The position numbers were made by a program, and so were the translations under genes. From Flavobacteriales bacterium UBA2306 (GTDB taxonomy: Bacteria > Bacteroidota > Bacteroidia > Flavobacteriales > Weeksellaceae), in assembly GCA_002345565.1 (NCBI GenBank), contig DDVS01000002.1:1-64000 (forward strand): a stretch of DNA of 64,000 nt. The letters are read 5' to 3'. This document shows positions 34,401-42,354 of this stretch, piece after piece (position 1 is the first letter of the stretch; each line of letters starts with the position of its first letter). The notes below the pieces were generated by a model that saw only the letters and a program-made list of their open reading frames with translations, had not been told where the DNA came from and did not search any database.

Positions 34401-34913
34401 GCTGTAGAAATAAAACCAACGGAATTGCCCGTTATAGAATCCATTGAAATTACAGGGAAAACTGTCAAAATTACGGCTAAAGGTGGTACAAAACCATACC
34501 AATATGCCATTGACAACGGCAATTATCAGGATTCTAATGTATTTACCAATATCCCCGAAGGTATCCATACAGCGTATGTAATCTCCGCAGATAAGTGTGA
34601 TCCTGTAGCAAAAGAGTTTTCCATAATAGAAATCTATAATATTATTACCCCAAATGGAGACGGCAAAAATGATGTTTTGGATATGTCTCTTTTAAAGCTT
34701 AAACAGAATGTCAAATTTCAGATTTTTAACCGCTCCGGACAAAAACTTTTTGAAGGAAATGAAAGTAATCATTTCACTTGGGATGGTAAGCAAAATGGCA
34801 AGCCATTACCTACGTCAAGCTATTGGTATATCTTGCAATGGCAGGATTTTGAAAACTCGCCAACAGTGAATTATTCCGGTTGGATATTATTGAAAAACAG
34901 AAACTCTGATTAA
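31431..34913 (+). CDS. IgGFc-binding-like / T9SS type B sorting-domain surface protein
   Basis: 1160 residues. The signal peptide ends SFA with Gln next. The N-terminal half resembles the IgGFc-binding protein family (VMAPNLQNTSNLGSSVSVLA, then NNTNVTINNF). A cadherin-like or Big_9-like unit follows (PSNGTVVVNNDGSITYTANS), then four repeats with a CDxDxDG-type core, and the type B sorting domain at the end (ITPNGDGKNDVLDMS ... FQIFNRSGQKLFEG ... GWILLKNRN). A large secreted adhesin-like protein; binding partner unknown. It shares the KPYQYA-D-NGNYQ unit with its upstream paralogue. Confidence 0.82.
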   Translation: MKKSLQILLVLIFSIKSFAQLDREHWFAPMFDGQSNHADYEQVLHLSTNETTPFLVSIYSNNTLLQQLSISKGAPGIIDINRDDIIADSNRDLNTVGRRGLYIKGEKPFFANLRFGVQNHAEIITSKGTAGIGKDFYTVMAPNLQNTSNLGSSVSVLATENNTNVTINNFKKTISFNNYGATAGFSFTLNKGESFIVDVRSTNANNRDGFIGAKITSDKPISISNGNFNGQYATTATNAGSDILMDQSVPVDKLGNEFVIVKGYGLIGNKMEGAIVVATEKNTSIYLNDDNTPIAVLANEGDYFKIEETEYQDRGNSHYNLHVSTDKNVYVYQLLGGVETSSAPLATGGMNYIPPLNCYLPRKIDEISYINKIEASDADDRFVTKLNIITEKDATIKVNGIVPDAKYGPYDVSNIVANQKWVTYSIPNVKGNITVESNKAVTAGIASGNNAFGYGGYFAGFSSIPLILKTLGECLPGVKLEVTQGFDMYQWEIKNAAGVFVNAPVYSGLDPATNLPYNNNDYTFYPPQAGIYRVRIKQGSCPEIITAEYKFYNCTTYTNANYETCTTQNVVPVFSLSSQSVNPPTVKIEEQPSNGTVVVNNDGSITYTANSTFAGIDKFKYSYCGNNPLPDCEVAQATITINQIIAQNALLKECSSTSSAMYNLSLANVTSNSVTKAYYTSKNGAENEIAAEKINNYTAYSSQDTTVFVRLENAKHCISIKQIELRHNPNPVVTENLYTKVHCDEDDGIVDGNYIVDLNDITPVILANSSAFSVKYYDTKVKADAGGSNNITASYPFTTSTNKIWIRVESTEACFTVKEITLAIGAKITLLSNSVTESVCDNDLDGKLLVENLSSTYRSYFTNDTTATIKFYIKKADAQNNASNNIDELNVSNQSTLYAHISSPKSCADVAELILKIKVPQKSSVLADKTICPSDVTYLDAGSGFKSYEWYKEDEPSKIIGNQEIIEDLPVGKYFVVLTGFAPNDCPFKQAVEIKPTELPVIESIEITGKTVKITAKGGTKPYQYAIDNGNYQDSNVFTNIPEGIHTAYVISADKCDPVAKEFSIIEIYNIITPNGDGKNDVLDMSLLKLKQNVKFQIFNRSGQKLFEGNESNHFTWDGKQNGKPLPTSSYWYILQWQDFENSPTVNYSGWILLKNRNSD

Positions 34914-34942
34914 ATTTTTTATTAATTCTAATTACTTAACAT

Positions 34943-34985
34943 AAAACCGATAAAGTTTAATAAATTTTAACCTTGTCGGTTTTTA
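34943..34985 (+). terminator. terminator after the T9SS type B pair
   Basis: AAAACCGATAAAG pairs with CTTGTCGGTTTT (one mismatch) across an AT-rich loop, followed by TATTTTC. Confidence 0.6.
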
Positions 34986-35015
34986 TTTTCTTGTCAAAAT
35001 CTCTGCTTTTCTCTC

Positions 35016-35023
35016 TAAATTTG
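35016..35023 (+). promoter_or_regulatory. -7 box (TAAATTTG) for the gene at 35034
   Basis: TAAATTTG lies 10 bp before the ATG, giving a very short leader. TTG at about 34991 may be the -33 element. Confidence 0.5.
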
Positions 35024-35033
35024 CGCCATTATT

Positions 35034-35834
35034 ATGAAGAGAGTTTTAGCAATTGCTTTATTGTTTTGTATGACAATGGTTTACAGCCAGGTTGTTGACG
35101 GGGAAATTTACATCAGAGATAAATCCAGTTTATACCTCAACCAGGTGTATGTTACCAATATTAATGAGCACAAAAGTGTATTAGCCAATTATAACGGTGA
35201 CTTCCGGATTGCAGCCAACGAGGGCGATGTCATTAGATTCACTTCCATAGCTACAGAAAGAAAAGATGTAACCGTTACCAAGCAAATGCTGGATATGGGT
35301 AAAAATTTTTTCGAGTTACAAATTGCTTATTATGAAATCCAGGAAGTCATCATCAGCTCCTTCAAACCTACCGGAAATTTAAGAAGAGATGTTGCTATGC
35401 TCAAATCTTCCGAAAAATCTTTTGAACTCAGAAAAATGATCGGGTTGCCAGAGCCAAAAGGAGATGGTACTTCGCCAGAACTCCCGGTAATGTCTTTCAA
35501 CCAGGGTCTCAGCTTTAGTATAGACAGTATTTTTGATTTGATTTCTGGTGAAAGAAAAAAGAAAGGACGCTACTACCAATACGAAAAAATGAGCCAGGAT
35601 ATCAAAAATCTACAGGATTATTATGGTGATGATTACTTCATCAAACTCAAAATTCCGAAAGATTTAATTCCTAATTTTTTGCAGTTTGTTTACAGTTCAG
35701 ATAATATCACAGCCTTTTTAGAATCGAATAATTATGAAGCAGCAAAAGTTTATATTGAAAAATACCTTCCGATCTATCTCAAAAGATTACAAAACTCCAA
35801 TTTGATACAGGCCAAAGAAGAATTATCAAAATAG
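35034..35834 (+). CDS. carboxypeptidase-like regulatory-domain protein
   Basis: 266 residues. The signal peptide ends VYS with Gln next. The N-terminal 85 residues match the CarboxypepD_reg-like fold (VVDGEIYIRD ... NQVYVTNINEHKS ... NGDFRIAANEGDVIRFTS). The rest is helical and charged with no known domain. Exported; probably an outer-membrane-associated or periplasmic scaffold of unknown role. It stands alone between two terminator-bounded units. Confidence 0.65.
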   Translation: MKRVLAIALLFCMTMVYSQVVDGEIYIRDKSSLYLNQVYVTNINEHKSVLANYNGDFRIAANEGDVIRFTSIATERKDVTVTKQMLDMGKNFFELQIAYYEIQEVIISSFKPTGNLRRDVAMLKSSEKSFELRKMIGLPEPKGDGTSPELPVMSFNQGLSFSIDSIFDLISGERKKKGRYYQYEKMSQDIKNLQDYYGDDYFIKLKIPKDLIPNFLQFVYSSDNITAFLESNNYEAAKVYIEKYLPIYLKRLQNSNLIQAKEELSK

Positions 35835-35927
35835 TTTTTTATATTGCTGATAATCAATCTGTTTTTGTGTTTCATTATATTTAATTATTTTTGTCCCGTT
35901 TTTATAAAAATAAGAGCTTGAATAATA

Positions 35928-36608
35928 ATGGGGAAAAATAAAATTGCCAGATTCCAAGAGAATAAAACGTTACCAAATGTAATCCAACCAACCAGGGAAG
36001 AAGCCATCAATACCTTTGAACATAAAGGAAAATGGGCAGAATTTTTTGGCAACAATAACCCTATCGTATTAGAATTAGGTTGTGGTAAAGGAGAATATTC
36101 CGTGGGTCTTGCTAAATCTTTTCCAGGAAAAAATTTCATCGGTATCGATATTAAAGGCGCCAGATTCTGGTTCGGGGCGAAAGAAGCCGTTAACAGCAAT
36201 CTTGGAAACGTGGCATTCCTTAGAACTCAAATAGAATTGATTGAGCATCTGTTTGAAAAAGATGAGGTTTCCGAAATCTGGATTACATTCCCGGATCCGC
36301 AAATCAAGTACAGACGTACCAAGCATAGATTAACCAATCCGGAATTTCTGGCAAAATACAGAAACATCCTCAAAAAAGACGGCGTTATCCATCTGAAAAC
36401 AGATTCTGAGTTTTTGCATGGCTATACACTAGGCTTGTTGCAGGGTTCTGGACATAAGATATTAACCGCACATCACGATATTTATGGAGCCGAAGAATAT
36501 CAGCCAGATACGCCTTTGCTAAAAGACATCAGAACTTATTATGAGGAACTTTTTTCCTCAAAAGGTAAAACCATTACATATATTAAATTCAAACTTAAGG
36601 ATGAATAA
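35928..36608 (+). CDS. trmB: tRNA (guanine-N7-)-methyltransferase
   Basis: 226 residues, standard length. SAM-binding motif VLELGCGKGEYSVGLA, then NFIGIDIKGARFW and the family signature WITFPDPQIKYRRTKHRLTN. It methylates G46 of tRNAs using SAM. The next gene (a lipoprotein) starts inside its 3' end with an 8-nt overlap. Confidence 0.95.
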   Translation: MGKNKIARFQENKTLPNVIQPTREEAINTFEHKGKWAEFFGNNNPIVLELGCGKGEYSVGLAKSFPGKNFIGIDIKGARFWFGAKEAVNSNLGNVAFLRTQIELIEHLFEKDEVSEIWITFPDPQIKYRRTKHRLTNPEFLAKYRNILKKDGVIHLKTDSEFLHGYTLGLLQGSGHKILTAHHDIYGAEEYQPDTPLLKDIRTYYEELFSSKGKTITYIKFKLKDE

Positions 36609-37068
36609 ATTTTTCGGTTTGCTGTTCTTGGGAACGCTGTTAGGCTCTTGTGCTTCAAAGAATCATTTGACAACATTTGCAGAGCAGAAAGCCGTTGCTT
36701 TATCTATACAAAATACAGATTCTGCATCTTTGAAAAACAATCTGGCTGTAGAAAACCCTACGATTAATCTTCTTAATCAAGCCTTCAATACAGATGCTGC
36801 GAACAAGAATATGGTATTGGTGATTTCCAATGAATCGGATTGCGATTTTACCATGGATATTCTGGGGAAAAATCATTATCAACTGCCGGTGGCGGCCAAT
36901 AAATCGGAAAGTATTGTACTGCAACAAGGCGATTATGAAATGAAATCCGAAGTTTGTAAAAGTCCGTACAAAGTCCGAAAAACTTTTTCTGATAATACAG
37001 AGCTTAGCATCAAATATTCTATTATAAAAAATCCCGAGGAAGAGAATTCTATCGTTAATAATCGATAA
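36601..37068 (+). CDS. DUF6759-type lipoprotein
   Basis: 155 residues from ATG 36601, which overlaps trmB by 8 nt. The frame is open from 36541, but MNKFFGLLFLGTLLGSC is a clear lipoprotein signal. The mature part (LVISNESDCDFTMDILGKNH, then LPVAANKSESIVLQQGDYEM) is beta-rich and resembles the DUF6759 family of Chryseobacterium (memory). Role unknown. The terminator at 37070-37108 follows. Confidence 0.65.
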   Translation: MNKFFGLLFLGTLLGSCASKNHLTTFAEQKAVALSIQNTDSASLKNNLAVENPTINLLNQAFNTDAANKNMVLVISNESDCDFTMDILGKNHYQLPVAANKSESIVLQQGDYEMKSEVCKSPYKVRKTFSDNTELSIKYSIIKNPEEENSIVNNR

Positions 37069-37069
37069 A

Positions 37070-37108
37070 AAAATCGGCGTTTTAACATTAAAATGCCGAT
37101 TTTTTTTA
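37070..37108. terminator. bidirectional terminator between the DUF6759 gene and glutaminyl cyclase
   Basis: AATCGGCGTTTTAA, loop, then AAAATGCCGATT (G bulge), flanked by A before and eight T after. The two genes converge on it. Confidence 0.85.
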
Positions 37109-37122
37109 TTAAGCCACAAACA

Positions 37123-38145
37123 TTATTTTACAGTAACTTCATAGATTCTGCTCCAGTTTTTACCGGTAATTAGCATATTATCTCCTTTGAATGCAATCCC
37201 ATTGAGAACGTCATCATTGCCTGTGGTATTTTGTTTGGCGATATTAGAAAAATCAATAATACCAATAACTTCTCCATTTTCCGGGTTGATTTTTAGAATG
37301 ATAGGTTTTTGCCATACATTGGCGTAGATAGCGCCGTTGTGATATTCCAGCTCGTTGAGTTGGTCATAACCTTCTGTGTTGCTTGCTACAGCAATTGTTC
37401 TCTCTACCTGGGACGGATTTGCTGGATTCAGGAAATAGATATTTTTTGTCCCGTCAGAGAGGATTAAGCTAGTGCCGTCATACGTCAATCCCCAGCCTTC
37501 TCCAATAATATCCGGATATGCAAATTCGCTTAAAAGTTTTAAAGAATTTTTATCATAAATAAAACCTTTTTTGTTTTGCCAGGTCAATTGGTAAACTTTA
37601 TCGCCAACAATAGTGCTTCCTTCAGAAAAATATTCCTGAGCTTGGGATGTACTTGCGATAGGCGTTGTAGAACCGAGATTGTATTTTAAAATTCGGGATT
37701 CTCCATGTTGTCCGTCAGATTCATAAACCACATTCCCGTCTAGCTGAAATCCTTGAACAAAGTTTTTGGGATCGTGCGGATATTGGTTAACAATCTGATA
37801 AGAAATTTCTCTTGGCTTGGCTTTGGCAAAGACGTTGATTGTAGCGTCTTGTTGCAACATTTCTCCACTTTTTGTTTTGATATTGAAGGTAACGTCATTT
37901 TCTCCCAATGAGAAAAACTTTGGATCTATGGTTAGGTTGCTGGTTTCTTTGTCATTATAAGTAATTGAAATAGCCTCTGCATAATCCAGAACATCCTGCG
38001 GAATCTGTAGCTGGTCTCCAAAATGATAGCCTTTGCTTTGTTGACCAATGTTGTAATCATTCAACGAGTTCAGAATGTCTTTTTCTTTGTTGCAACCTGT
38101 TAAAACCAGCAGTGCAATAGCCGATGTCAAAAAAAGTTTTTTCAT
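37123..38145 (-). CDS. glutaminyl-peptide cyclotransferase (glutamine cyclase), lipoprotein
   Basis: 340 residues. The lipoprotein signal ends LTGC. The C-terminal 240 residues are a glutamine cyclotransferase five-bladed propeller: NFVQGFQLDGNVVYESDG, then EGWGLTYDGTSLILSDG, then INPENGEVIGIIDFS and LNGIAF. It converts N-terminal Gln of exported proteins to pyroglutamate, fitting the many Q-starting mature proteins in this window. The N-terminal 100 residues are a beta-rich domain seen in Bacteroidetes versions. A -7 box (TATTTTTG on the minus strand, 38210-38217) is about 65 bp upstream. Confidence 0.88.
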   Translation of the reverse strand: MKKLFLTSAIALLVLTGCNKEKDILNSLNDYNIGQQSKGYHFGDQLQIPQDVLDYAEAISITYNDKETSNLTIDPKFFSLGENDVTFNIKTKSGEMLQQDATINVFAKAKPREISYQIVNQYPHDPKNFVQGFQLDGNVVYESDGQHGESRILKYNLGSTTPIASTSQAQEYFSEGSTIVGDKVYQLTWQNKKGFIYDKNSLKLLSEFAYPDIIGEGWGLTYDGTSLILSDGTKNIYFLNPANPSQVERTIAVASNTEGYDQLNELEYHNGAIYANVWQKPIILKINPENGEVIGIIDFSNIAKQNTTGNDDVLNGIAFKGDNMLITGKNWSRIYEVTVK

Positions 38146-38209
38146 TAGATTTTTATTATATGAAATCCTGTTTTAGGATTAGATGATTGCTATTACAGAT
38201 TAATACCGC

Positions 38210-38217
38210 CAAAAATA
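38210..38217 (-). promoter_or_regulatory. -7 box (TATTTTTG) for glutaminyl cyclase
   Basis: CAAAAATA on the plus strand reads TATTTTTG leftward. It faces away from the folA promoter at 38271-38278. Confidence 0.45.
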
Positions 38218-38270
38218 CGAATTATGAAAACTAATGCCTCATAAATTTTTCTTAATTAAACATAAAAATG

Positions 38271-38278
38271 TAGATTTG
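38271..38278 (+). promoter_or_regulatory. -7 box (TAGATTTG) for folA
   Basis: TAGATTTG lies only 8 bp before the folA ATG (38287), so the mRNA is leaderless or nearly so if this is the promoter used. Confidence 0.45.
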
Positions 38279-38286
38279 TAAATATT

Positions 38287-38772
38287 ATGATTACTATTGT
38301 AGCCGCTATAGGAAATAACAACACTTTGGGGAAGGACAACCAGTTGCTATGGCATCTTCCAAAGGATTTGAAGCATTTCAAAACATTGACAGAAAATCAC
38401 CCGGTGGTAATGGGGAGAAAAACTTTTGAAAGTATTGGCAAAGCTTTACCCAACCGTACCAATATTGTTGTTAGCAGGAAAGAAAACTGGTTTCAGGAAG
38501 GTATTTTGATTGTCTCCACGCTTAAAGAAGCGCTCAAATTTGCCAAGAAAATTGATGAAAATGTTTTTGTGATAGGCGGTGGCGAAATCTATAAACAAAC
38601 ATTAGATTTGGCAGATAAACTGGAAATTACACACGTAGATGCCAATTTAGAAGCGGATACTTTTTTTCCTAAAATTGATCTTAAAATTTGGCAGAAAACA
38701 AATGAAGAATGTCACAGCAAAGATGACAAAAACGAATTTGATTTCTGTTTCCAGACCTACGAAAAAATATAA
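38287..38772 (+). CDS. folA: dihydrofolate reductase
   Basis: 161 residues. ITIVAAIGNNNTLGKDNQLLWHLPKDLKHFK holds the active-site Asp and Trp, MGRKTFESIG binds NADPH, and FVIGGGEIYKQTL and EADTFFP are also typical. It reduces dihydrofolate with NADPH. It is followed 52 bp later by recR. Confidence 0.95.
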   Translation: MITIVAAIGNNNTLGKDNQLLWHLPKDLKHFKTLTENHPVVMGRKTFESIGKALPNRTNIVVSRKENWFQEGILIVSTLKEALKFAKKIDENVFVIGGGEIYKQTLDLADKLEITHVDANLEADTFFPKIDLKIWQKTNEECHSKDDKNEFDFCFQTYEKI

Positions 38773-38824
38773 TTAAAATTCAGCATCTTGGTTCTTTTCT
38801 TATGGAATCACAGAGTATAAAATA

Positions 38825-39439
38825 ATGGATTATCCAAGCAAAGTTTTATCAAAAGCAGTGGAGGAGATTGCAGGCTTGCCAGGAATTGGTAGAAAATCTG
38901 CACTTAGACTCGCCTTGCATCTGCTTCGTCAACCATCATCACAAGGGATTTCTCTGGGCAGCGCTATTCAGAATCTGGTTACAGAAATTAAATATTGTAA
39001 AAATTGTCATAATTTTTCTGATTCAGAAGTTTGTGATATTTGTAACGATGAAAAGAGAAATCAGGAAATACTCTGCGTGGTAGAAGATGTGAGAGATGTA
39101 ATGGCTATAGAAAATACAGGAAAATACACAGGCAAATATCTGGTATTGGGAGGTAAGATTTCTCCCATGGAAGGCATTGGTCCCAGCCAATTGAAAATAA
39201 CCAGTTTGGAAAAAAAAATCCAGTCTGGCACAATAAAAGAGGTGATTTTTGCGTTAAGTTCCACAATGGAAGGAGAAACTACTGCCTATTATATTTACAA
39301 AAAATTCAAAATGCTCCATGTAAATTTTACTAACATCGCCCGTGGTATTGCGGTAGGCGATGAGTTGGAGTATGCAGACGAGATTTCTCTCGGTAGATCT
39401 ATTATCAACAGGACTTCCTATAATGAAAAAGGTCTATGA
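38825..39439 (+). CDS. recR: recombination mediator protein RecR
   Basis: 204 residues. An N-terminal helix-hairpin-helix (IAGLPGIGRKSALRLALHLL), a four-Cys zinc site (CKNCHNFSDSEVCDIC) and a Toprim domain (LCVVEDVRDVMAIENTGKY ... GGKISPMEGIGP). It works with RecF/RecO at single-strand gaps. Its last 4 nt overlap the glycosyltransferase start. Confidence 0.95.
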   Translation: MDYPSKVLSKAVEEIAGLPGIGRKSALRLALHLLRQPSSQGISLGSAIQNLVTEIKYCKNCHNFSDSEVCDICNDEKRNQEILCVVEDVRDVMAIENTGKYTGKYLVLGGKISPMEGIGPSQLKITSLEKKIQSGTIKEVIFALSSTMEGETTAYYIYKKFKMLHVNFTNIARGIAVGDELEYADEISLGRSIINRTSYNEKGL

Positions 39440-40269
39440 AGTTAAGTGTTATTATTGTCCATTATCAGGTAAGCAACCTGCTTAGAAAATGCCTTCTTTC
39501 CATTCAGAAAAATTTTAATGGATTTTTATATGAGATTATAGTAGTAGATAATCATTCTCCCAACTCCGAATGGAAAGAATTAAAAACGGAATTCCCCGAT
39601 GTTCAGTTTATCGAATTAGAAAAAAATCTTGGGTTTTCAAAAGCCAACAATATAGGGGTTAAAGCAGCAGAAGGAGAATATGTTTATATCCTAAATCCGG
39701 ATACGGAGATCGAGGGTGATTATTTTAAAGAAATTTTGGATTTTGCAGATGCGCAACCGGATTTTGGATCTCTTGGGTTAAGAATGCATAACCTGGAAGG
39801 CGAGTTTCTGCCAGAAAGCAAACGCTCTGTTCCCAATTTATTCAATTCATTTGAAAAACTCTTTACCAGATTTCATAATGATTCCAAAACATATTATAGA
39901 AATGATGTAGGCGAATTTGATATTGCAGAAGTAGATGTAATGACGGGGGCTAATTTACTCGTGAAAAAATCGGTCTATGATGAAATTGGCGGCTTTGATG
40001 AACACTATTTTATGTATGGAGAAGATATCGATATCTGTTACACCATTCTGCGTCATGGCTATAGAAATTTCTATTACGGAAAATATTCTATTTTGCATTA
40101 TAAAGGAGAAAGTACAGTCTATAATCAGGAATATCTCGAAAGATTTTTTGGGGCTATGGATATTTTCATCAAAAAGTATTATAAAAAACAAAAGCCGGCG
40201 CAGTATATCATTATGAAGCTTGGATTAAAACTTAAATACTTGCTGGAACAGAGAAAATTAAAAGTTTGA
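39436..40269 (+). CDS. family 2 glycosyltransferase
   Basis: 277 residues. The GT-A fold opens with KLSVIIVHYQVSNLLRKCL, IIVVDNHSPN, then GFSKANNIGVKAAEGEYVYI and the NPDT acidic motif. GGFDEHYFMYGEDIDICYTI is the usual acceptor-side motif of rhamnosyl-like transferases. Cytoplasmic, with a basic C-terminus that could contact the membrane. Likely part of surface polysaccharide assembly. It overlaps recR by 4 nt and the convergent gene at 40258 by 12 nt. Confidence 0.88.
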   Translation: MKLSVIIVHYQVSNLLRKCLLSIQKNFNGFLYEIIVVDNHSPNSEWKELKTEFPDVQFIELEKNLGFSKANNIGVKAAEGEYVYILNPDTEIEGDYFKEILDFADAQPDFGSLGLRMHNLEGEFLPESKRSVPNLFNSFEKLFTRFHNDSKTYYRNDVGEFDIAEVDVMTGANLLVKKSVYDEIGGFDEHYFMYGEDIDICYTILRHGYRNFYYGKYSILHYKGESTVYNQEYLERFFGAMDIFIKKYYKKQKPAQYIIMKLGLKLKYLLEQRKLKV

Positions 40270-40779
40270 TTTCTTTTCATGAGGATATGTAGATTCTTCT
40301 GCAAATTGCCTCAGAGCTTTCATTTCATCTTTGGCTTTTAATTGCCCAAATCTTGCTGCGGCATAAGTTAATAAAATCAAAAATATGGTGACAATGGAAC
40401 AAGGCAATGCCCAAGGGTAATTGTACGTATTGATTTGTCTTTCTACATAGAACAAGGTGAAAAATACCATCCAGCAGATGGCCCACAAAAAATATAAAAA
40501 CATAAAAAATGTCCATACGGCAGAGCTGGGACCAAAAATCCCTCTAATGACCGTGGTATTTTCCTCTTTCTCTACTCTTATAGACAAATTAGGTTTCCAA
40601 TAATTGCTCTCTTCGGTTTTTACGAAAATAGTGGCAACCTCTCTATTCACATTTCCGCAAAACTGCGCTTCGTTGCTTTGCAAATAAGTTTTCAGATTAT
40701 TTTCATAAGCCTCTGGAGAAAGATGGGTGTAGAGTTTGAATCTGGGTCTATTCCGGATATGATTCAGGGTGTCATTCAT
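40258..40779 (-). CDS. membrane protein of unknown function (two TM)
   Basis: 173 residues. A soluble N-terminal half (RFKLYTHLSPEAYENNLKTY ... VEKEENTTVIRGIFGPS) and two membrane spans (WTFFMFLYFLWAICWMVFFTLFY; PWALPCSIVTIFLILLTYAAA) with a charged tail. Starts 33 nt after the aspartyl protease gene, likely co-transcribed. Family not recognised. Confidence 0.6.
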   Translation of the reverse strand: MNDTLNHIRNRPRFKLYTHLSPEAYENNLKTYLQSNEAQFCGNVNREVATIFVKTEESNYWKPNLSIRVEKEENTTVIRGIFGPSSAVWTFFMFLYFLWAICWMVFFTLFYVERQINTYNYPWALPCSIVTIFLILLTYAAARFGQLKAKDEMKALRQFAEESTYPHEKKSNF

Positions 40780-40812
40780 AATCTTTGCTTATATATTTCC
40801 ACTTATCAATTC

Positions 40813-42147
40813 TTATTCCTCAATGTACGGGATAGGATCTTCCAAAATCAATTCCATCTTTTTAATGCTTTGATTTCTCATGATTTCTAAGCTTATTTTT
40901 TTGCTGTCATCGGTTTTCAAAATATGATGGATTTTGCTAAGAGTTAAGCTGTTCGCTTTTTTATTGTTGATTTTGATCATTTCATCTCCTTTCATAATTC
41001 CGGATTTTTCTGCCGGAGAATTTTTTCTGATGCCGGATACTTTAAAAACCGGTTTTAAACTGAATTTGTATTGAAATTTTTGAGAACTGTTATCCAGGAC
41101 ATTAATTTCATTACCTGCAGAGTTTCTTTTGGAAGTTTCTATACGGACTTCTTCTTTTTCCCAAACCAGTCCGTCTTGTTTTATTTCTAGCCCGCTTCCG
41201 TCAATTAGGAAAGGGTCGTTCACATGTTTGTTGGCCCGGAAATAGATTTTGTTCTCCGGATAATTAAAAACGATAGAAAACCGCCTTAAAACCTCTGCGC
41301 CAATAGAGCCTTTTCTGTTTTCTACAATTCTAAGATGTTGGATAGAATATTCATCCGGCATAGAAGCAATTGGTTTGTTGAGTTTAAATTTTCCAATAGA
41401 TAAAGAATTTATCCGGCTTCGTTTTCCATAGATGTCACCACTAAATCCTCTTCCCAGAAAATCGTCAATATTCGGACGGTTGTAGATAAAGTCTTTTATC
41501 AATGTAGGGAAAAGCCATACAGAATCGGTATTTCCTAAATCCAACAGTAATTTTGAACTTTGTTTCTCGTGTTTCATTTCAACATCGGCCAACATATAAG
41601 GTTTATTGAGTTCAATGGTCATTGGAAACTCAGAATACCTTTTGATTTTTTTAGGAAATTTGGAGCTGTCTTTATAAATGCTAATTGTTTTTTTGACATA
41701 ATTGATTTCTATAGGGTGGTTTTTGAAAAAATAATACCCTAAAATTCCATTAACCGGAACGCCGATGTCTTGGGAAATATTAAAATCCTCATCCAGCACA
41801 ATAAAAACCGTATGGGAATTGTCTGTAAAGTTTTTTCCAATTTTTACAGTGTTATGAATAGACTTCAGCGCATCTACACTTACGGTTTCTCCCAAACCTC
41901 GGAATGTTATCTTCTCGGTGTTTTTAAAATCAACCTCCTTATTTTCTAAACTAAAAAGCATCGTTTCTGCAATGCCGGAGTCTAACAGAAAATTTAATTC
42001 TACACCATTTATAGTGACTGGGATGAAGATCAGATTGTTTATCAGCTCAAATTTAATAACTGTTTTCTCTGCATTTTCCAATAAAAAACCCTTTTGAGCT
42101 TTTGCTAATAAGCTGAATATAAGTATTATAAATATTGAAAATTTCAT
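40813..42147 (-). CDS. retropepsin-like aspartyl protease with C-terminal PDZ domain
   Basis: 444 residues. The signal peptide ends AKA with Gln next. The first protease half has FLLDSG (D-S-G), the second LLLDLGNTDSVW (D-L-G instead of D-S/T-G). A PDZ domain follows at about residues 365-440 (VSGIRKNSPAEKSGIMKGDE). The two lobes with the changed second motif are seen in Bacteroidetes relatives, so activity is likely but not certain. Exported, probably periplasmic. It heads a two-gene leftward set. Confidence 0.78.
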   Translation of the reverse strand: MKFSIFIILIFSLLAKAQKGFLLENAEKTVIKFELINNLIFIPVTINGVELNFLLDSGIAETMLFSLENKEVDFKNTEKITFRGLGETVSVDALKSIHNTVKIGKNFTDNSHTVFIVLDEDFNISQDIGVPVNGILGYYFFKNHPIEINYVKKTISIYKDSSKFPKKIKRYSEFPMTIELNKPYMLADVEMKHEKQSSKLLLDLGNTDSVWLFPTLIKDFIYNRPNIDDFLGRGFSGDIYGKRSRINSLSIGKFKLNKPIASMPDEYSIQHLRIVENRKGSIGAEVLRRFSIVFNYPENKIYFRANKHVNDPFLIDGSGLEIKQDGLVWEKEEVRIETSKRNSAGNEINVLDNSSQKFQYKFSLKPVFKVSGIRKNSPAEKSGIMKGDEMIKINNKKANSLTLSKIHHILKTDDSKKISLEIMRNQSIKKMELILEDPIPYIEE

Positions 42148-42354
42148 ATTGAGATTTTGTAATCATTACTTCCAAAGAAATAATCTTGCTGTTATGAATT
42201 TAAAAATTTTTATGTAATTAATAGTTTATTTGAAAAATTAATTTTTATTTGGAATGTATTTTGTTGAAATATTAATGAATAATTAAAATCGTTATTAATA
42301 AAATAATGGTTTTTTTATTTGGAATGCTATGTTTAATATTTTAAAATGATCACG

